DNA from: Omnitrophica WOR_2 bacterium RIFCSPHIGHO2_02_FULL_50_17
GTDB lineage: Bacteria; Omnitrophota; Gorgyraeia; Zapsychrales; Zapsychraceae
Direction: 5' to 3'
DNA: 41,338 nucleotides
Assembly (NCBI GenBank): GCA_001805645.1
Contig: MHGQ01000002.1
Coordinates: forward strand, 1-41,338
Shown here: one piece after another, positions 8,699 through 18,780 of the stretch
How positions within the stretch are numbered: the stretch's first letter is position 1
Layout: every line of letters starts with the position of its first letter
Translations under genes and position numbers: made by a program
The notes under the pieces: generated by a model
Database searches by the model: none
What the model was told of the DNA's origin: nothing
The model's input: only the letters and a program-made list of their open reading frames with translations

Positions 8699-9238
8699 AT
8701 GGAAGGATATTACAGGAAACTGATTCAATCCATCGGCGAGGATACGCAGCGGCCGGGCCTTAAAGCCACCCCCAAACGGGCCGCCAAGGCCTTTCTGTAT
8801 TTAACCGGAGGCTATCAGGAAGATGTCCGCAAGGTTATCAATCATGCCCTTTTTCCATCGGATAACGATGAGATGATTATTGTCAAGGACATTGAACTGT
8901 ATTCTTTGTGCGAGCATCACCTCCTTCCTTTTTTCGGCAAATGTCATGTCGGCTATCTTCCTGACGGAAAAATTATTGGGCTGTCTAAGATAGCCCGGGT
9001 CGTGGATATCTTTGCCCGGCGACTTCAAGTCCAGGAAAATCTTACCAAGCAGATCGCTGAGACCCTCATGGAGCATGCCGGTGCCAAGGGGGTGGGGGTG
9101 GTGATTGAGGCCAGACACCTCTGCATGATGATGCGCGGCGTGGAGAAACAAAATTCGATTATGAAGACCTCCTGCATGCTTGGCGCCTTCAGGAAGGACA
9201 TCTCCACAAGGTCCGAATTCTTAAGTTTAATCCGATAA
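8699..9238 (+). CDS. folE: GTP cyclohydrolase I
   Basis: [32 protein letters not shown]... [60 protein letters not shown]...; start trimmed from the ORF at 8606. Confidence 0.97.
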   Translation: MEGYYRKLIQSIGEDTQRPGLKATPKRAAKAFLYLTGGYQEDVRKVINHALFPSDNDEMIIVKDIELYSLCEHHLLPFFGKCHVGYLPDGKIIGLSKIARVVDIFARRLQVQENLTKQIAETLMEHAGAKGVGVVIEARHLCMMMRGVEKQNSIMKTSCMLGAFRKDISTRSEFLSLIR

Positions 9239-9256
9239 AAATTAGCGTATTTTTCT

Positions 9257-10003
9257 ATGGGCATATCGTTTAAGGATAAAGTTGTTCTTGTCACGGGCTC
9301 TACCCGGGGTATCGGCAAGGGAATCGCCCGTGCCTTTGCCCAGGAGGGGGCGATCGCGGTTATTATGGGCCGCGATGCCTCTTTGGCCGAAAGGGTAAGA
9401 GACGAATTTATCCAAGCGGGTTGGAAGGCCGAAGGGTATGGCTGCGATGTGACAAATCCGCAAAATGTGGGGGAAATCCTTGACAAAATTCTTGACAAAT
9501 ATAAGTCCGTTGATATATTAGTTAACAACGCGGGCATTGCCAAAGACAATTTATTGGTGCGGATGAGCGAAAGCGACTGGGATGAAGTTATCCGTGTCAA
9601 TTTAAAAGGGATGTTCAACTGCACCAAAGTTTTCGTTAAGGGGATGCTAAAGCGTAGAAGCGGCAGGATTATCAACATTTCCTCGATCATTGGCATCACA
9701 GGCAATATCGGGCAGTCTAATTATGCGGCCAGTAAGGCCGGCATGATCGGTTTTACCAAATCCATGGCCCATGAAGTGGCCTCGCGCGGGATTACCGTCA
9801 ATGCCGTTGCCCCCGGCTATATCCAGACCGACATGACTGCTCAATTAAAGGAAGAGGCCCGCGATGAAATACTCAAGGCCATCCCTTTAAGACGGTTTGG
9901 GACCGCAGATGATGTTGCCGGTGTTTGCTTATTCCTCGCCTCGGCGCAGGCCGGTTATATTACCGGAGAGACCATTGTCGTTGATGGCGGAATGACGATC
10001 TAA
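9257..10003 (+). CDS. fabG: 3-oxoacyl-[acyl-carrier-protein] reductase
   Basis: SDR fold: [55 protein letters not shown]. Confidence 0.95.
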   Translation: MGISFKDKVVLVTGSTRGIGKGIARAFAQEGAIAVIMGRDASLAERVRDEFIQAGWKAEGYGCDVTNPQNVGEILDKILDKYKSVDILVNNAGIAKDNLLVRMSESDWDEVIRVNLKGMFNCTKVFVKGMLKRRSGRIINISSIIGITGNIGQSNYAASKAGMIGFTKSMAHEVASRGITVNAVAPGYIQTDMTAQLKEEARDEILKAIPLRRFGTADDVAGVCLFLASAQAGYITGETIVVDGGMTI

Positions 10004-10034
10004 TTACTCGTTGGACAAAAAAGGAGGCGAATCC

Positions 10035-10280
10035 ATGGCAGTTGAAGAAAAAGTCAAGTCAATCATCGCAGAGCAGCTGGGCGTGAAATTGGAAGAAGTG
10101 ACTGAAGACGCGTCTTTTATCGATGATCTGGGCGCGGATTCTTTGGATACGGTTGAATTGATTATGGCGTTGGAGGAGGAATTTAATATTGAGATCCCCG
10201 ATGAAGATGCGGAGAAGATGACCACCGTCGGCGATGCTATCAGATATATAGACGAAAAAACAGCCAACAAACAAACGTAA
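10035..10280 (+). CDS. acpP: Acyl carrier protein
   Basis: [71 protein letters not shown]. Confidence 0.97.
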   Translation: MAVEEKVKSIIAEQLGVKLEEVTEDASFIDDLGADSLDTVELIMALEEEFNIEIPDEDAEKMTTVGDAIRYIDEKTANKQT

Positions 10281-10308
10281 ATCTTGTGAGGGTATTTTAG
10301 CTTGATGC

Positions 10309-10334
10309 ACACCTCGGCAATAAAGCCGAGGTGT
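10309..10334 (+). terminator. Intercistronic hairpin (attenuator/partial terminator) between acpP and fabF
   Basis: ACACCTCGGC-aataaa-GCCGAGGTGT, 10-bp perfect stem; only a weak U-tract follows. Confidence 0.65.
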
Positions 10335-10349
10335 TGTATTTACTGCGCC

Positions 10350-11594
10350 ATGTCGAAAAAACGTGTTGTTGTCACAGGCCTCGGGGTTCTCTCGCCGGTC
10401 GGTTCCGGGGTTGAAAAGTTCTGGAAGTCCCTCCTTGAAGGAAAAAGCGGTATACGTCCCATCACGCATTTTGATGCTTCCCAGCTGGATTGCCGCATCT
10501 GCGGCGATGTCATGGATTATGATCCTTTGCAACATTTCAATACAAAAGAAGCGCGCCATTTGGCCCGTTTTGTCCAGTTTGCCGTTGTGGCCAGCCATGA
10601 AGCCATCGCGAATGCCAAATTGGATTTGGGCAGCGTTGATCTTGATAGGACGGGAGTTTTAATCGGCTCCGGCATCGGCAGCATTGAGACCATCGAACAG
10701 GAGCACCAGAAGTTTCTGGAGAAAGGCCCCCAGAAGATAACCCCCCATTTTATCCCCAAGATCATCATTAACGAGGCCGCAGGTCAGGTCTCTATTCATA
10801 CCGGGGCGCAGGGGCCGGTGACGTGTGTGGCCACCGCCTGTTCGACAGCGACCAATGCCATCGGAGATGCCTTCCGCTTTATCCAGTACGGTGATGCGGA
10901 TGTCATGATTGCCGGCGGCACCGAGAGCGCCACCACCATTCTTGGAGTCGGGGGATTTTGTGCCTTAAAGGCGTTAACGAAGCGTAATGATGAGCCGCAG
11001 AGGGCCTCGCGGCCGTTTGATTTGCACCGTGACGGATTCGTGATGGCTGAGGGGGCTGGTATCGTTATTCTTGAATCCTTGGAACATGCTAAGAAAAGAG
11101 GGGCCACCATTTTGGTCGAGATGGTTGGTTACGGCCGGACATGTGATGCCTACCATATTACGGCGCCCGAACCCATGGGGACAGGCGCGGCCAAGGCCAT
11201 GGCGCTGGCTATCCGGGATGCGGGGTTAAAGCCTAAGGATATCTCTTACATCAATGCCCATGGGACATCAACGGAGCTCAACGACAAGGTCGAGACGTTG
11301 GCCATTAAGAATGTTTTCAAAGAATACGCTCGAAAGGTCCCGGTCAGCTCTACAAAATCCATGACAGGACATTTATTAGGCGCGGCCGGCGGTGTTGAAT
11401 TTGCCGCGAGCGTCCTGGCTATTCGGGATAGCATGATTCCGCCCACCATCAATTACGAAACACCTGATCCGGACTGCGATCTGGATTATGTCCCCAATAC
11501 CGCACGGAAGGCCAAGGTTGATGTGGTCATGTCCAATTCCCTCGGGTTCGGCGGTCACAACGCCAGCGTGGTCGTTAAAGAATTTCAAGAATAA
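10350..11594 (+). CDS. fabF: 3-oxoacyl-[acyl-carrier-protein] synthase II
   Basis: [20 protein letters not shown]...; active-site [31 protein letters not shown]; start trimmed from ORF 10302. Confidence 0.96.
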   Translation: MSKKRVVVTGLGVLSPVGSGVEKFWKSLLEGKSGIRPITHFDASQLDCRICGDVMDYDPLQHFNTKEARHLARFVQFAVVASHEAIANAKLDLGSVDLDRTGVLIGSGIGSIETIEQEHQKFLEKGPQKITPHFIPKIIINEAAGQVSIHTGAQGPVTCVATACSTATNAIGDAFRFIQYGDADVMIAGGTESATTILGVGGFCALKALTKRNDEPQRASRPFDLHRDGFVMAEGAGIVILESLEHAKKRGATILVEMVGYGRTCDAYHITAPEPMGTGAAKAMALAIRDAGLKPKDISYINAHGTSTELNDKVETLAIKNVFKEYARKVPVSSTKSMTGHLLGAAGGVEFAASVLAIRDSMIPPTINYETPDPDCDLDYVPNTARKAKVDVVMSNSLGFGGHNASVVVKEFQE

Positions 11595-11627
11595 AAATTT
11601 CATCACAGTTTCAGCCCCGATAAGCTA

Positions 11628-11656
11628 TTGGGAAAAAGGTCAAGCTGTGGTATAAT
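11628..11656 (+). promoter_or_regulatory. Candidate promoter TTGGGA-N17-TATAAT for leuB
   Basis: -10 TATAAT at 11651-11656; ATG at 11665. Confidence 0.55.
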
Positions 11657-11664
11657 TTACACCT

Positions 11665-12765
11665 ATGAAAATTTATAAAATCGCAGTCATTCCGGGAGAC
11701 GGCATCGGTCCCGAGGTCGTGCGCGAGGGCTTAAAAGTCTTGGCGGCGGCGGCCCGGAAGCATAACTTTAAGATCGCCTCAGCTTCCTTTGATTTCGGCG
11801 GCGCGCGTTATCTCAAAACCGGCGAGTTGCTGCCGGCGTCGGCTATCGATGATTTGAAAAAGTTTGATGCCATTTTCTTGGGCGGCATCGGCCATCCGGA
11901 TGTCAAACCCGGTATCCTGGAGAGGGGAATCTTATTAAAGCTGCGTTTTGATTTGGACCTCTATATTAATCTGCGCCCCGTTAAGCTATACGAGAATGTC
12001 CCTACCCCTCTCAGGGACAAGAAACCGGAGGATATCGATTATGTAGTTATCCGGGAGAATACCGGCGATCTTTATACCGGGGCGGGGGAATTCCGTCATA
12101 AGGGGACGCCGGATGAGGTGGCGGTCCAGTCCATGATCTATTCGCGCCGGCAGGTCGAGCGGTGTGTGCGTTATGCCTTTGAATTGATCCGCCAGCGTCA
12201 CGGCGGCAATCCCTGGCGCGGACTAAGCGAAGAGGAGCGAAAAAAAGGGTATAGGGGCAAGCTCACCCTCTGCGGCAAGACGAATGTCTTGACGTATGTC
12301 TATGACCTCTGGGAGCGGGTTTTTTATGAGGTGGCCAAGGAATATCCGCAGGTGTTTGCCGATTACTGCCATGTGGATGCGATCTGTATTTATATGGTCG
12401 AGAGCCCGCAGCGCTTTGACGGTATTGTTACCGGCAATATGTTCGGCGATATCATCACAGATTTAGCCGCCGTCACGCAGGGCGGCATGGGGGTTGCCCC
12501 CAGCGGCAATATCCATCCCGGCAAGGTAAGCATGTTTGAGCCTGTGCACGGGACAGCCCCGTCGTTTGCAGGGAAAAATGTCGTCAATCCTGTAGCAACG
12601 ATTTTGACGGCCCAGATGATGCTCAACCATTTGGGCGAGGAGGAGGCCGCGGCAAACATCGAGTCAGCGGTGAAGGCCTCCGTTAAAAAGATGAAATCGA
12701 TGCTGGTCGGGCAGATGGGGCACTCCACCAGCGAGGTGGGGGATTTGGTCGTTCAAAACCTCTAG
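11665..12765 (+). CDS. leuB: 3-isopropylmalate dehydrogenase
   Basis: IPGDGIGPEVV, VIRENTGDLYTGAGEF, NMFGDIITDLAAVTQGGMGVAPSGNI, PVHGTAPSFAGKNVVNP. Confidence 0.88.
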   Translation: MKIYKIAVIPGDGIGPEVVREGLKVLAAAARKHNFKIASASFDFGGARYLKTGELLPASAIDDLKKFDAIFLGGIGHPDVKPGILERGILLKLRFDLDLYINLRPVKLYENVPTPLRDKKPEDIDYVVIRENTGDLYTGAGEFRHKGTPDEVAVQSMIYSRRQVERCVRYAFELIRQRHGGNPWRGLSEEERKKGYRGKLTLCGKTNVLTYVYDLWERVFYEVAKEYPQVFADYCHVDAICIYMVESPQRFDGIVTGNMFGDIITDLAAVTQGGMGVAPSGNIHPGKVSMFEPVHGTAPSFAGKNVVNPVATILTAQMMLNHLGEEEAAANIESAVKASVKKMKSMLVGQMGHSTSEVGDLVVQNL

Positions 12766-12786
12766 TGTCATGAAGGAATTGAAGAT

Positions 12787-13782
12787 ATGAGAAAATATAA
12801 CGTTGCCATCGTCGGCATAAGAGGGGCCGTCGGGCAGGAGATGCTTAAAATCCTCCAACAGCGCCGTTTCCCCTATGGCCGGCTTAAGCTCTTTTCTACC
12901 TCCAGTGAGGAGAATTTTGTTGATGAACAGGGGAATCTCATAGAGGCAATCAGAAAAGATTCCTTTAAAGACATGGAGATCGGGCTTTTTTCGCCGGGGG
13001 CCTCTGTCAGCAAAATCTGGGCGCCGGTTGCGGCCAGGGACGGGTGTGTCGTCATCGACAATACCAGTCAATTCCGCATGGATCCGGATGTACCGCTGGT
13101 GGTCCCTGAGGTGAATCCTGAGGAGATCAAAAACCACAAAGGGATTATCGCCAATCCTAACTGCTCGACGATTCAGATGGTGGTGGCCTTAAAGCCGTTG
13201 CATGATTATGGGAAGATTAAGCGGATTGTGGTCTCCACGTATCAGTCCGTCTCGGGAGCGGGGTCTGATGCCATGCGCGAGCTTCAGGAGCAGGCGGCTG
13301 ATCCGAAGGTTTTGCCGAAGGTCTTCCCTTATCCGATTGCTTTTAATTTGATCCCGCAGATTGACGTGCCGATGGATAATCTCTACACCAAAGAAGAGAT
13401 GAAGATGGTCCATGAGACCAAGAAGATTATGAAGGATGATTCTATTCAGGTGACGGCCACCTGCGTGCGCGTGCCTGTTTTAAGGTCGCATAGTGAATCG
13501 GTCAATATCGAAACGGAAAAGAAGATTACGCGAAAAAAGGCCGTTGAACTTTTAAGCAGGGCGCCCGGTGTGACCGTTATGGATGACCTGCCGCACAATA
13601 AATATCCTCTGCCTTTGGATGCCGCAGGCAAGGACGACATCTTTGTGGGCCGTATCCGCGAGGACGAGACCATTGACAATGGGCTTAATCTCTGGATCGT
13701 CTCGGATAATCTCCGCAAAGGCGCGGCCCTCAATGCCATCCAGATTGCGGAAGAATTGGTTCGGCAGAAGCTTATAAAATAA
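12787..13782 (+). CDS. asd: Aspartate-semialdehyde dehydrogenase
   Basis: VAIVGIRGAVGQEML, IIANPNCSTIQMVVALKPLHD, VRVPVLRSHSESV. Confidence 0.95.
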   Translation: MRKYNVAIVGIRGAVGQEMLKILQQRRFPYGRLKLFSTSSEENFVDEQGNLIEAIRKDSFKDMEIGLFSPGASVSKIWAPVAARDGCVVIDNTSQFRMDPDVPLVVPEVNPEEIKNHKGIIANPNCSTIQMVVALKPLHDYGKIKRIVVSTYQSVSGAGSDAMRELQEQAADPKVLPKVFPYPIAFNLIPQIDVPMDNLYTKEEMKMVHETKKIMKDDSIQVTATCVRVPVLRSHSESVNIETEKKITRKKAVELLSRAPGVTVMDDLPHNKYPLPLDAAGKDDIFVGRIREDETIDNGLNLWIVSDNLRKGAALNAIQIAEELVRQKLIK

Positions 13783-13783
13783 T

Positions 13784-13842
13784 CGTCATTCGTCGTTCGC
13801 ATATCGTACTTCGACATACGAAGTGCGAATGACGAAGTACGG
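13784..13842. repeat. Intergenic palindromic element (CGTCATTCG...CGAATGACG and CGTACTTCG...CGAAGTACG)
   Basis: 9-bp perfect arms 13784-13792/13826-13834; nested CTTCG-acata-CGAAG. Confidence 0.7.
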
Positions 13843-13852
13843 ATTAGTGCTT

Positions 13853-14602
13853 ATGTCGCGTAATATCAAACTCACCCTCGAATATGACGGCACACGCTTT
13901 GAAGGATGGCAGGTTCAAAAGAAGAACCAGAGGACCGTTCAGGGAGAGATTGAGAAGGCGTTAAAGAAGATTTTTAAAGAAGAGATTCGCTTGATCGGCT
14001 CCGGCCGCACCGACAGCGGCGTGCATGCCTTGGGGCAGGCTGCCAGTCTTAAGACACGCTCCCGGATACCGGCGGCGCAGATAAAACGCGCCTTGAATGC
14101 GAATCTCCCCGCCGATATCGCCGTTGTGGATGCCGAGGAGGTCGGTCCGCGGTTTCACGCCCAATACAGCGTCCGATCCAAGACGTATCGCTATACGATC
14201 CTTAACCGCGCGGTTCGCTCAACCCAGGGGCGTCATTTTTGTTTATTATTTCCTTATAAGTTGAATCTCCGTTTGATGCGCGAGGAGGCCCAAGCGCTCA
14301 TCGGCCGCCACGATTTTAAATCTTTCCAGGCCGCCAATCCGGCACACGATGAGAAGGCAACGACAGTGCGCATCGTCAAGCATGTGGAGATTATAAAAAG
14401 AGGGGATTTTATTTTTATCGACATCGAAGCTGACGGTTTTTTATATAAGATGGTCAGGAATATCGTGGGCACGCTTTTGGAAATCGGAAGCGGCCGGCTG
14501 CCTCAGGGCAGTATCAAAGTGATTTTGAAGAAAAGAAACCGCCTCTTTGCGGGGGACACGGCCAAACCTCATGGGTTAACGCTTTTGGGGGTGAAGTACT
14601 GA
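13853..14602 (+). CDS. truA: tRNA pseudouridine(38-40) synthase
   Basis: MSRNIKLTLEYDGTRFEGWQVQ...GSGRTDSGVHALGQAASL...FLYKMVRNIVGTLLEIGSGR; start trimmed. Confidence 0.96.
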   Translation: MSRNIKLTLEYDGTRFEGWQVQKKNQRTVQGEIEKALKKIFKEEIRLIGSGRTDSGVHALGQAASLKTRSRIPAAQIKRALNANLPADIAVVDAEEVGPRFHAQYSVRSKTYRYTILNRAVRSTQGRHFCLLFPYKLNLRLMREEAQALIGRHDFKSFQAANPAHDEKATTVRIVKHVEIIKRGDFIFIDIEADGFLYKMVRNIVGTLLEIGSGRLPQGSIKVILKKRNRLFAGDTAKPHGLTLLGVKY

Positions 14603-14608
14603 AAAAGG

Positions 14609-14624
14609 GGGGACAACTGTCCCC
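14609..14624 (+). terminator. Short hairpin GGGGAC-aact-GTCCCC followed by TTT, likely terminator of truA
   Basis: Flanked by AAAAA upstream and TTT downstream. Confidence 0.5.
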
Positions 14625-14740
14625 TTTAATCAATAAGAGAAACTTATCATACGGATAAGAAAAAAAACATTTACCTATAAAAATTTTATTTATAAAATGA
14701 CGCCATTTCCTTTAGATCGATGCGAGAATGAATCCCCCGG

Positions 14741-16612
14741 ATGCAAACGCCTCTGAAAGTTCAGATCCCTGATGAAAATACCTGGAAAGAGCAGATCAAA
14801 TGCCAGTATGCCTGCCCGGTGCATACAGATGCCCGAGGGTATGTCCGTGCGCTCGCCGAAGGGGATTTTGAGAAAGCCTATCTTATTGCCCGCGCGCCCA
14901 ATCCGTTGGCCTCGATCTGCGGGAGGATCTGCGGGGCGCCCTGTGAGGCGGCCTGCCGGCGGGGAGCCATTGACCAGAGTATCTCTATCCGCGCCCTGAA
15001 GCGTTCAGCCGTCGAAGAAAGCTCCGCCTCCACATTAAAGTCCCTCGAAGTCATTGAAAAAATTCAAGAGTCATTGACGAGGAGGGATTGCGTGGATGCC
15101 GATGACGGGGGCGGGCTTTGGGATGCCATCAGCGAGGGGACATTGCGCAAGGCCGAAGGGAAAAGCGTTGGGATTATCGGCTCGGGGCCGGCAGGGCTTT
15201 CCGCCGCTCATGACCTTGCTTTGATGGGATTTTTAGTGACAATTTACGAGATGGAACCCGTCCCGGCCGGGATGCTCTACTTAGGTGTCCCGGCATACCG
15301 CCTGCCGCGCAAACTCATTGAGGCCGAGGTAGAGGTCATCAAGGCCTTAGGGGTCAATATCCGGATCAACTGCACCGTCGGGAAAAATATCGGTTTTGAT
15401 GAGATACGGCACAGTCATGATGCGGTTGTGATTGCCGTTGGATGCAAGCGTTCACGCACCCTCCCTATTCCCGGGGGTGAGGCCGAAAGCGTTTTGGGAG
15501 GCGTTGAGTTTTTGCGCGATGTCACTCTTAATCTCCCGCACACAATCGGCAATAAGGTTGTGGTGATCGGCGGCGGTAACGTGGCCTACGATGTGGCTAG
15601 GACGGCCTTGCGGCGCCAGCAGATGGATGTGGCGGTCACGGCCTTTCATGAACGAAAAGGGATGAAGGTCACGTTGTGCTGTATTGAGAAACGGGACGAG
15701 ATGCTGGCTGATGAGATCGAGATTCTGGAAGGCGAAGAGGAGGGGATTGCCCGCCAGAACGGCTACGGCCCCCAGGAGATCCTCACGGAGGGCGGCAAAG
15801 TCAAAGGCGTTCTTTTCTATAAAGTCATCTCCATTTTTGATGAGCAGAAACGGTTTAATCCCAAGTATGATCCTTCGGATAAGGTCGTCCTAGAAGCCGA
15901 TACGGTCATTTTCTCCGTCGGCCAAAGGGCGGATATCTCTTTTATTGACCCATCCAGGGACGGTATTCAGCTTAACGAGCGGGGGGCAATTATCTCTGAT
16001 CCCCAGACGCTGGAAACAACCGCCGCTGGTGTCTTTGTCGCCGGAGATTTGGCCTACGGTCCGCGGCTCATGATTGATGCGATCGCCAGCGGCAAAAAAG
16101 CAGCCCGCTCTATTTACGGAAAGATCATGGGAAAAAGGATGGAATTTAAGACCGCGCCGATGCATGCGTCATTAGAGAATTACGCGCGGGAGAAAGGTTA
16201 TGAGAGGCTTCGCCGCCAGGCGTTAAGCGCTGTGGATGTCCGCGACCGCCTGCGGGCGGCGGACGTTATCATTGAGAAGGGCTTCACGCGCGGCCAGGCC
16301 AGGCTTGAGGCTTCGCGCTGTCTGGATTGCGGCGTCAATACCATATTCGACAGCAGCCGCTGTATTCTGTGCGGCGGCTGTGCCGATGTCTGTCCTGAAT
16401 TGTGTTTGAAGCTTGTGAGCGCCTCGGATTTAGAGGGGGGCAAGGATTTTGACGACTTGGTGGATTTCATGAAAAAGGAAAAAGAAGCGGATGAGTTGAG
16501 CGCCATTATTAAGGATGAGGAGAAATGTATCCGCTGCGCCCTTTGCGCCCAACGCTGCCCCACAGGCGCAATTACGATGGAGCGGTTTACTTTTAAGGAG
16601 TGTCTGCAATGA
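14741..16612 (+). CDS. NfnB/GltD-like NAD(P)H:FAD oxidoreductase with N- and C-terminal [4Fe-4S] clusters
   Basis: GltD-type N-terminus (CQYACPVHTDARGYVRALAEGDFEKAY...ICGRICGAPCEAACRRG), VGIIGSGPAGLSAAHDLALMG, VVVIGGGNVAYDVARTALR, plus C-terminal CILCGGCADVCPELC and CIRCALCAQRCPTGA. Confidence 0.92.
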   Translation: MQTPLKVQIPDENTWKEQIKCQYACPVHTDARGYVRALAEGDFEKAYLIARAPNPLASICGRICGAPCEAACRRGAIDQSISIRALKRSAVEESSASTLKSLEVIEKIQESLTRRDCVDADDGGGLWDAISEGTLRKAEGKSVGIIGSGPAGLSAAHDLALMGFLVTIYEMEPVPAGMLYLGVPAYRLPRKLIEAEVEVIKALGVNIRINCTVGKNIGFDEIRHSHDAVVIAVGCKRSRTLPIPGGEAESVLGGVEFLRDVTLNLPHTIGNKVVVIGGGNVAYDVARTALRRQQMDVAVTAFHERKGMKVTLCCIEKRDEMLADEIEILEGEEEGIARQNGYGPQEILTEGGKVKGVLFYKVISIFDEQKRFNPKYDPSDKVVLEADTVIFSVGQRADISFIDPSRDGIQLNERGAIISDPQTLETTAAGVFVAGDLAYGPRLMIDAIASGKKAARSIYGKIMGKRMEFKTAPMHASLENYAREKGYERLRRQALSAVDVRDRLRAADVIIEKGFTRGQARLEASRCLDCGVNTIFDSSRCILCGGCADVCPELCLKLVSASDLEGGKDFDDLVDFMKKEKEADELSAIIKDEEKCIRCALCAQRCPTGAITMERFTFKECLQ

Positions 16613-17106
16613 CTACACCTCAAGAAGGATGCGCATGTCCTTTGACAAATCAGGCGTACAAGAAAATCAGCCGACGAGATTTTTTGGGGTTAGCGGCCAT
16701 GTGGAGCTGTGTGGCGGCCTGGATCCTCGCGGCCTTGGGCTTGGGAAAATTTCCCAAGCCGGCATTGTTGCCGGATGTCTCGAGGGTTTTTAAGATCGGA
16801 AGGCCTGAGGATTTTCCCGTCGGTACCGTGAAAATCATCGAAGATAAGAAAGTGATGGTTCAAAGGGACGAAGGGGGTTTCAGCGCGATTTCTCTTATAT
16901 GCACGCACCTGGGATGCATTGTTTCCAAAACGGAGAAAGGTTTCGCTTGTCCCTGTCACGGATCGAAATTTGATGAGAAGGGCAATGTTGTCGGCGGCCC
17001 GGCGCCGAAGGCGTTGAACTGGCTGGAGATCAGCCAGCTTCCCAATGGGAAACTGGCTGTCAATGCCGGCAAGAGTGTTCCTGTGGGAACCAAGTTGGCG
17101 GCATAG
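16609..17106 (+). CDS. Rieske [2Fe-2S] protein, module A (Tat-type signal)
   Basis: SRRDFLGLAAMW twin-Arg signal; CTHLGC...CPCHGSKFDEKGNVVGGPAPKAL; ATGA overlap with the upstream flavoprotein. Confidence 0.95.
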   Translation: MTTPQEGCACPLTNQAYKKISRRDFLGLAAMWSCVAAWILAALGLGKFPKPALLPDVSRVFKIGRPEDFPVGTVKIIEDKKVMVQRDEGGFSAISLICTHLGCIVSKTEKGFACPCHGSKFDEKGNVVGGPAPKALNWLEISQLPNGKLAVNAGKSVPVGTKLAA

Positions 17107-17133
17107 GCATACTAAATAAAGGAGGGAAGAGGG

Positions 17134-18681
17134 ATGCGTTGGAAAGCCATAAGGAATTTCTCCCAGAACCTGTTCGAGTTCCCCCGGACATTTAAAAGGT
17201 CTTTGATTCGCCATGACAAGCCTGTCTCGGACCGCGCCCGCAGCCAGATCATGTTCAACAATTTCTTCCTGCATATCTTAAGCACGCGCATTCACCGCTA
17301 TTCCTTGAAATCTACCTATACATTCGGGCTGGGGGTGATGGCCGCTTCTTCCTTCATTATTCTCTTGGTGACGGGGATTCTTCTTATGATTTATTATAAG
17401 CCGTCGGTGGATTTGGCGTACGACTCGATTAAGGATATTCACTATGTGGTGCCGGGAGGGCGGTTCATCCGCAACATCCATCGATGGGCTACCAATATTA
17501 TGATTGTGAGCGTCTTTCTGCACATGGCGCGCGTCTTTTATACGGCGGCGTATAAAAGATGGCGTGCCTTTAATTGGGTTTTGGGAATCATCCTTTTGGT
17601 GTTGACCTTATTGCTGAGTTTTACGGGGTATTTGCTGCCGTGGGATCAGCTGGCCTACTGGGCGGTGACGATTGCAACCAACATTGCGGCTTCCGCTAAC
17701 GAGTTCACGGATGCCTTGAATATCACAGCGTATTTTAATCCCGGACGGTTCATGAAGATTTTGCTGCTGGGATCCGAGGAAATCGGACAGGATGCCCTGC
17801 TACGGTTTTATTGGCTGCATTGCATTATCCTCCCCCTTGCCCTCGTGATGGTTTTGGGCGCGCATATCTGGCGCGTGCGCAAAGACGGCGGGCTGGCCCG
17901 TCCGGATCACATCAGCGACGAGGATTTAAAAGGGACACCGAAAGATCCGCTTTCCGACAAGGTCTTTACCCATGCCCCGCAGAAGACGTATAACCTGATG
18001 TGCCTGGTAAAGGGAAAGACGCCTATTGTCGGACGCGGACCCGAACAGACGGTCTCCAGCTGGCCGCACATGATGATTAGGATTGTGGCTGTCTTTATGC
18101 TCACCTTGGCCCTGACGTGCCTCTATGCGTATATGATTGACGCTCCTCTTAAGGAAATGGCCAATCCGTCTGTGCCGGAAAATCCGGCCAAGGCGCCGTG
18201 GTATTTTTTAGGCCTGCAGGAGCTGGTTTCCTATTCAGCATTCATGGGAGGAATGGGAATCCCCGGGTTGGCGCTCCTGGGTCTTGTATTGATTCCTTAT
18301 CTGGACAGGGAAGAGCAGGAGATCGGCCGCTGGTTTGACAATAAACAGGGCAGTCGAGTGACAAAAAATTCTTTTATTTATGCGGTTACGGTTGTGGTTG
18401 GGATGCTGGTCTTCACGGTCAGTTTGGGGTGGCTGAGGAATTGGTTCCCCCAAATCCCGCAGTTATTCATTATTTTTTTTAACCCGGGGACGGTCCTCGT
18501 CGTCTTTTTTGTGGCCTGGTCGTTTTATTGTATGGTGAGATACAACTCCACCAGGATGGCGGCCATCGCCTTATTTACGTGTTTTCTGGTGGCCTTTGTG
18601 ATTTTAACGTATTTCGGGACGTATCACCGCGGGCCCAATTGGGACTTTTATTGGTTGAAGAGCCAATGGCCGGTTCACTAA
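17134..18681 (+). CDS. One-piece cytochrome b (b6 + subunit IV fused), module A
   Basis: [83 protein letters not shown]. Confidence 0.94.
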   Translation: MRWKAIRNFSQNLFEFPRTFKRSLIRHDKPVSDRARSQIMFNNFFLHILSTRIHRYSLKSTYTFGLGVMAASSFIILLVTGILLMIYYKPSVDLAYDSIKDIHYVVPGGRFIRNIHRWATNIMIVSVFLHMARVFYTAAYKRWRAFNWVLGIILLVLTLLLSFTGYLLPWDQLAYWAVTIATNIAASANEFTDALNITAYFNPGRFMKILLLGSEEIGQDALLRFYWLHCIILPLALVMVLGAHIWRVRKDGGLARPDHISDEDLKGTPKDPLSDKVFTHAPQKTYNLMCLVKGKTPIVGRGPEQTVSSWPHMMIRIVAVFMLTLALTCLYAYMIDAPLKEMANPSVPENPAKAPWYFLGLQELVSYSAFMGGMGIPGLALLGLVLIPYLDREEQEIGRWFDNKQGSRVTKNSFIYAVTVVVGMLVFTVSLGWLRNWFPQIPQLFIIFFNPGTVLVVFFVAWSFYCMVRYNSTRMAAIALFTCFLVAFVILTYFGTYHRGPNWDFYWLKSQWPVH

Positions 18682-18689
18682 ATGAGCTC

Positions 18690-18721
18690 CAAACTTATGG
18701 AACGAAGTGAACATAAGTTTG
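18690..18721. repeat. Intergenic palindrome CAAACTTATG-N12-CATAAGTTTG
   Basis: 10-bp perfect inverted repeat. Confidence 0.75.
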
Positions 18722-18780
18722 TTGAGCGAATTTATCCCGAGGCGCATCATGGCCGAGGGATTACCTTTTAAAAAATTATC

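Noticed and set aside
14609-14624. Hairpin GGGGAC-aact-GTCCCC considered as a mobile-element end
   Set aside because: Short and followed by TTT directly after truA; an ordinary terminator is the simpler explanation.
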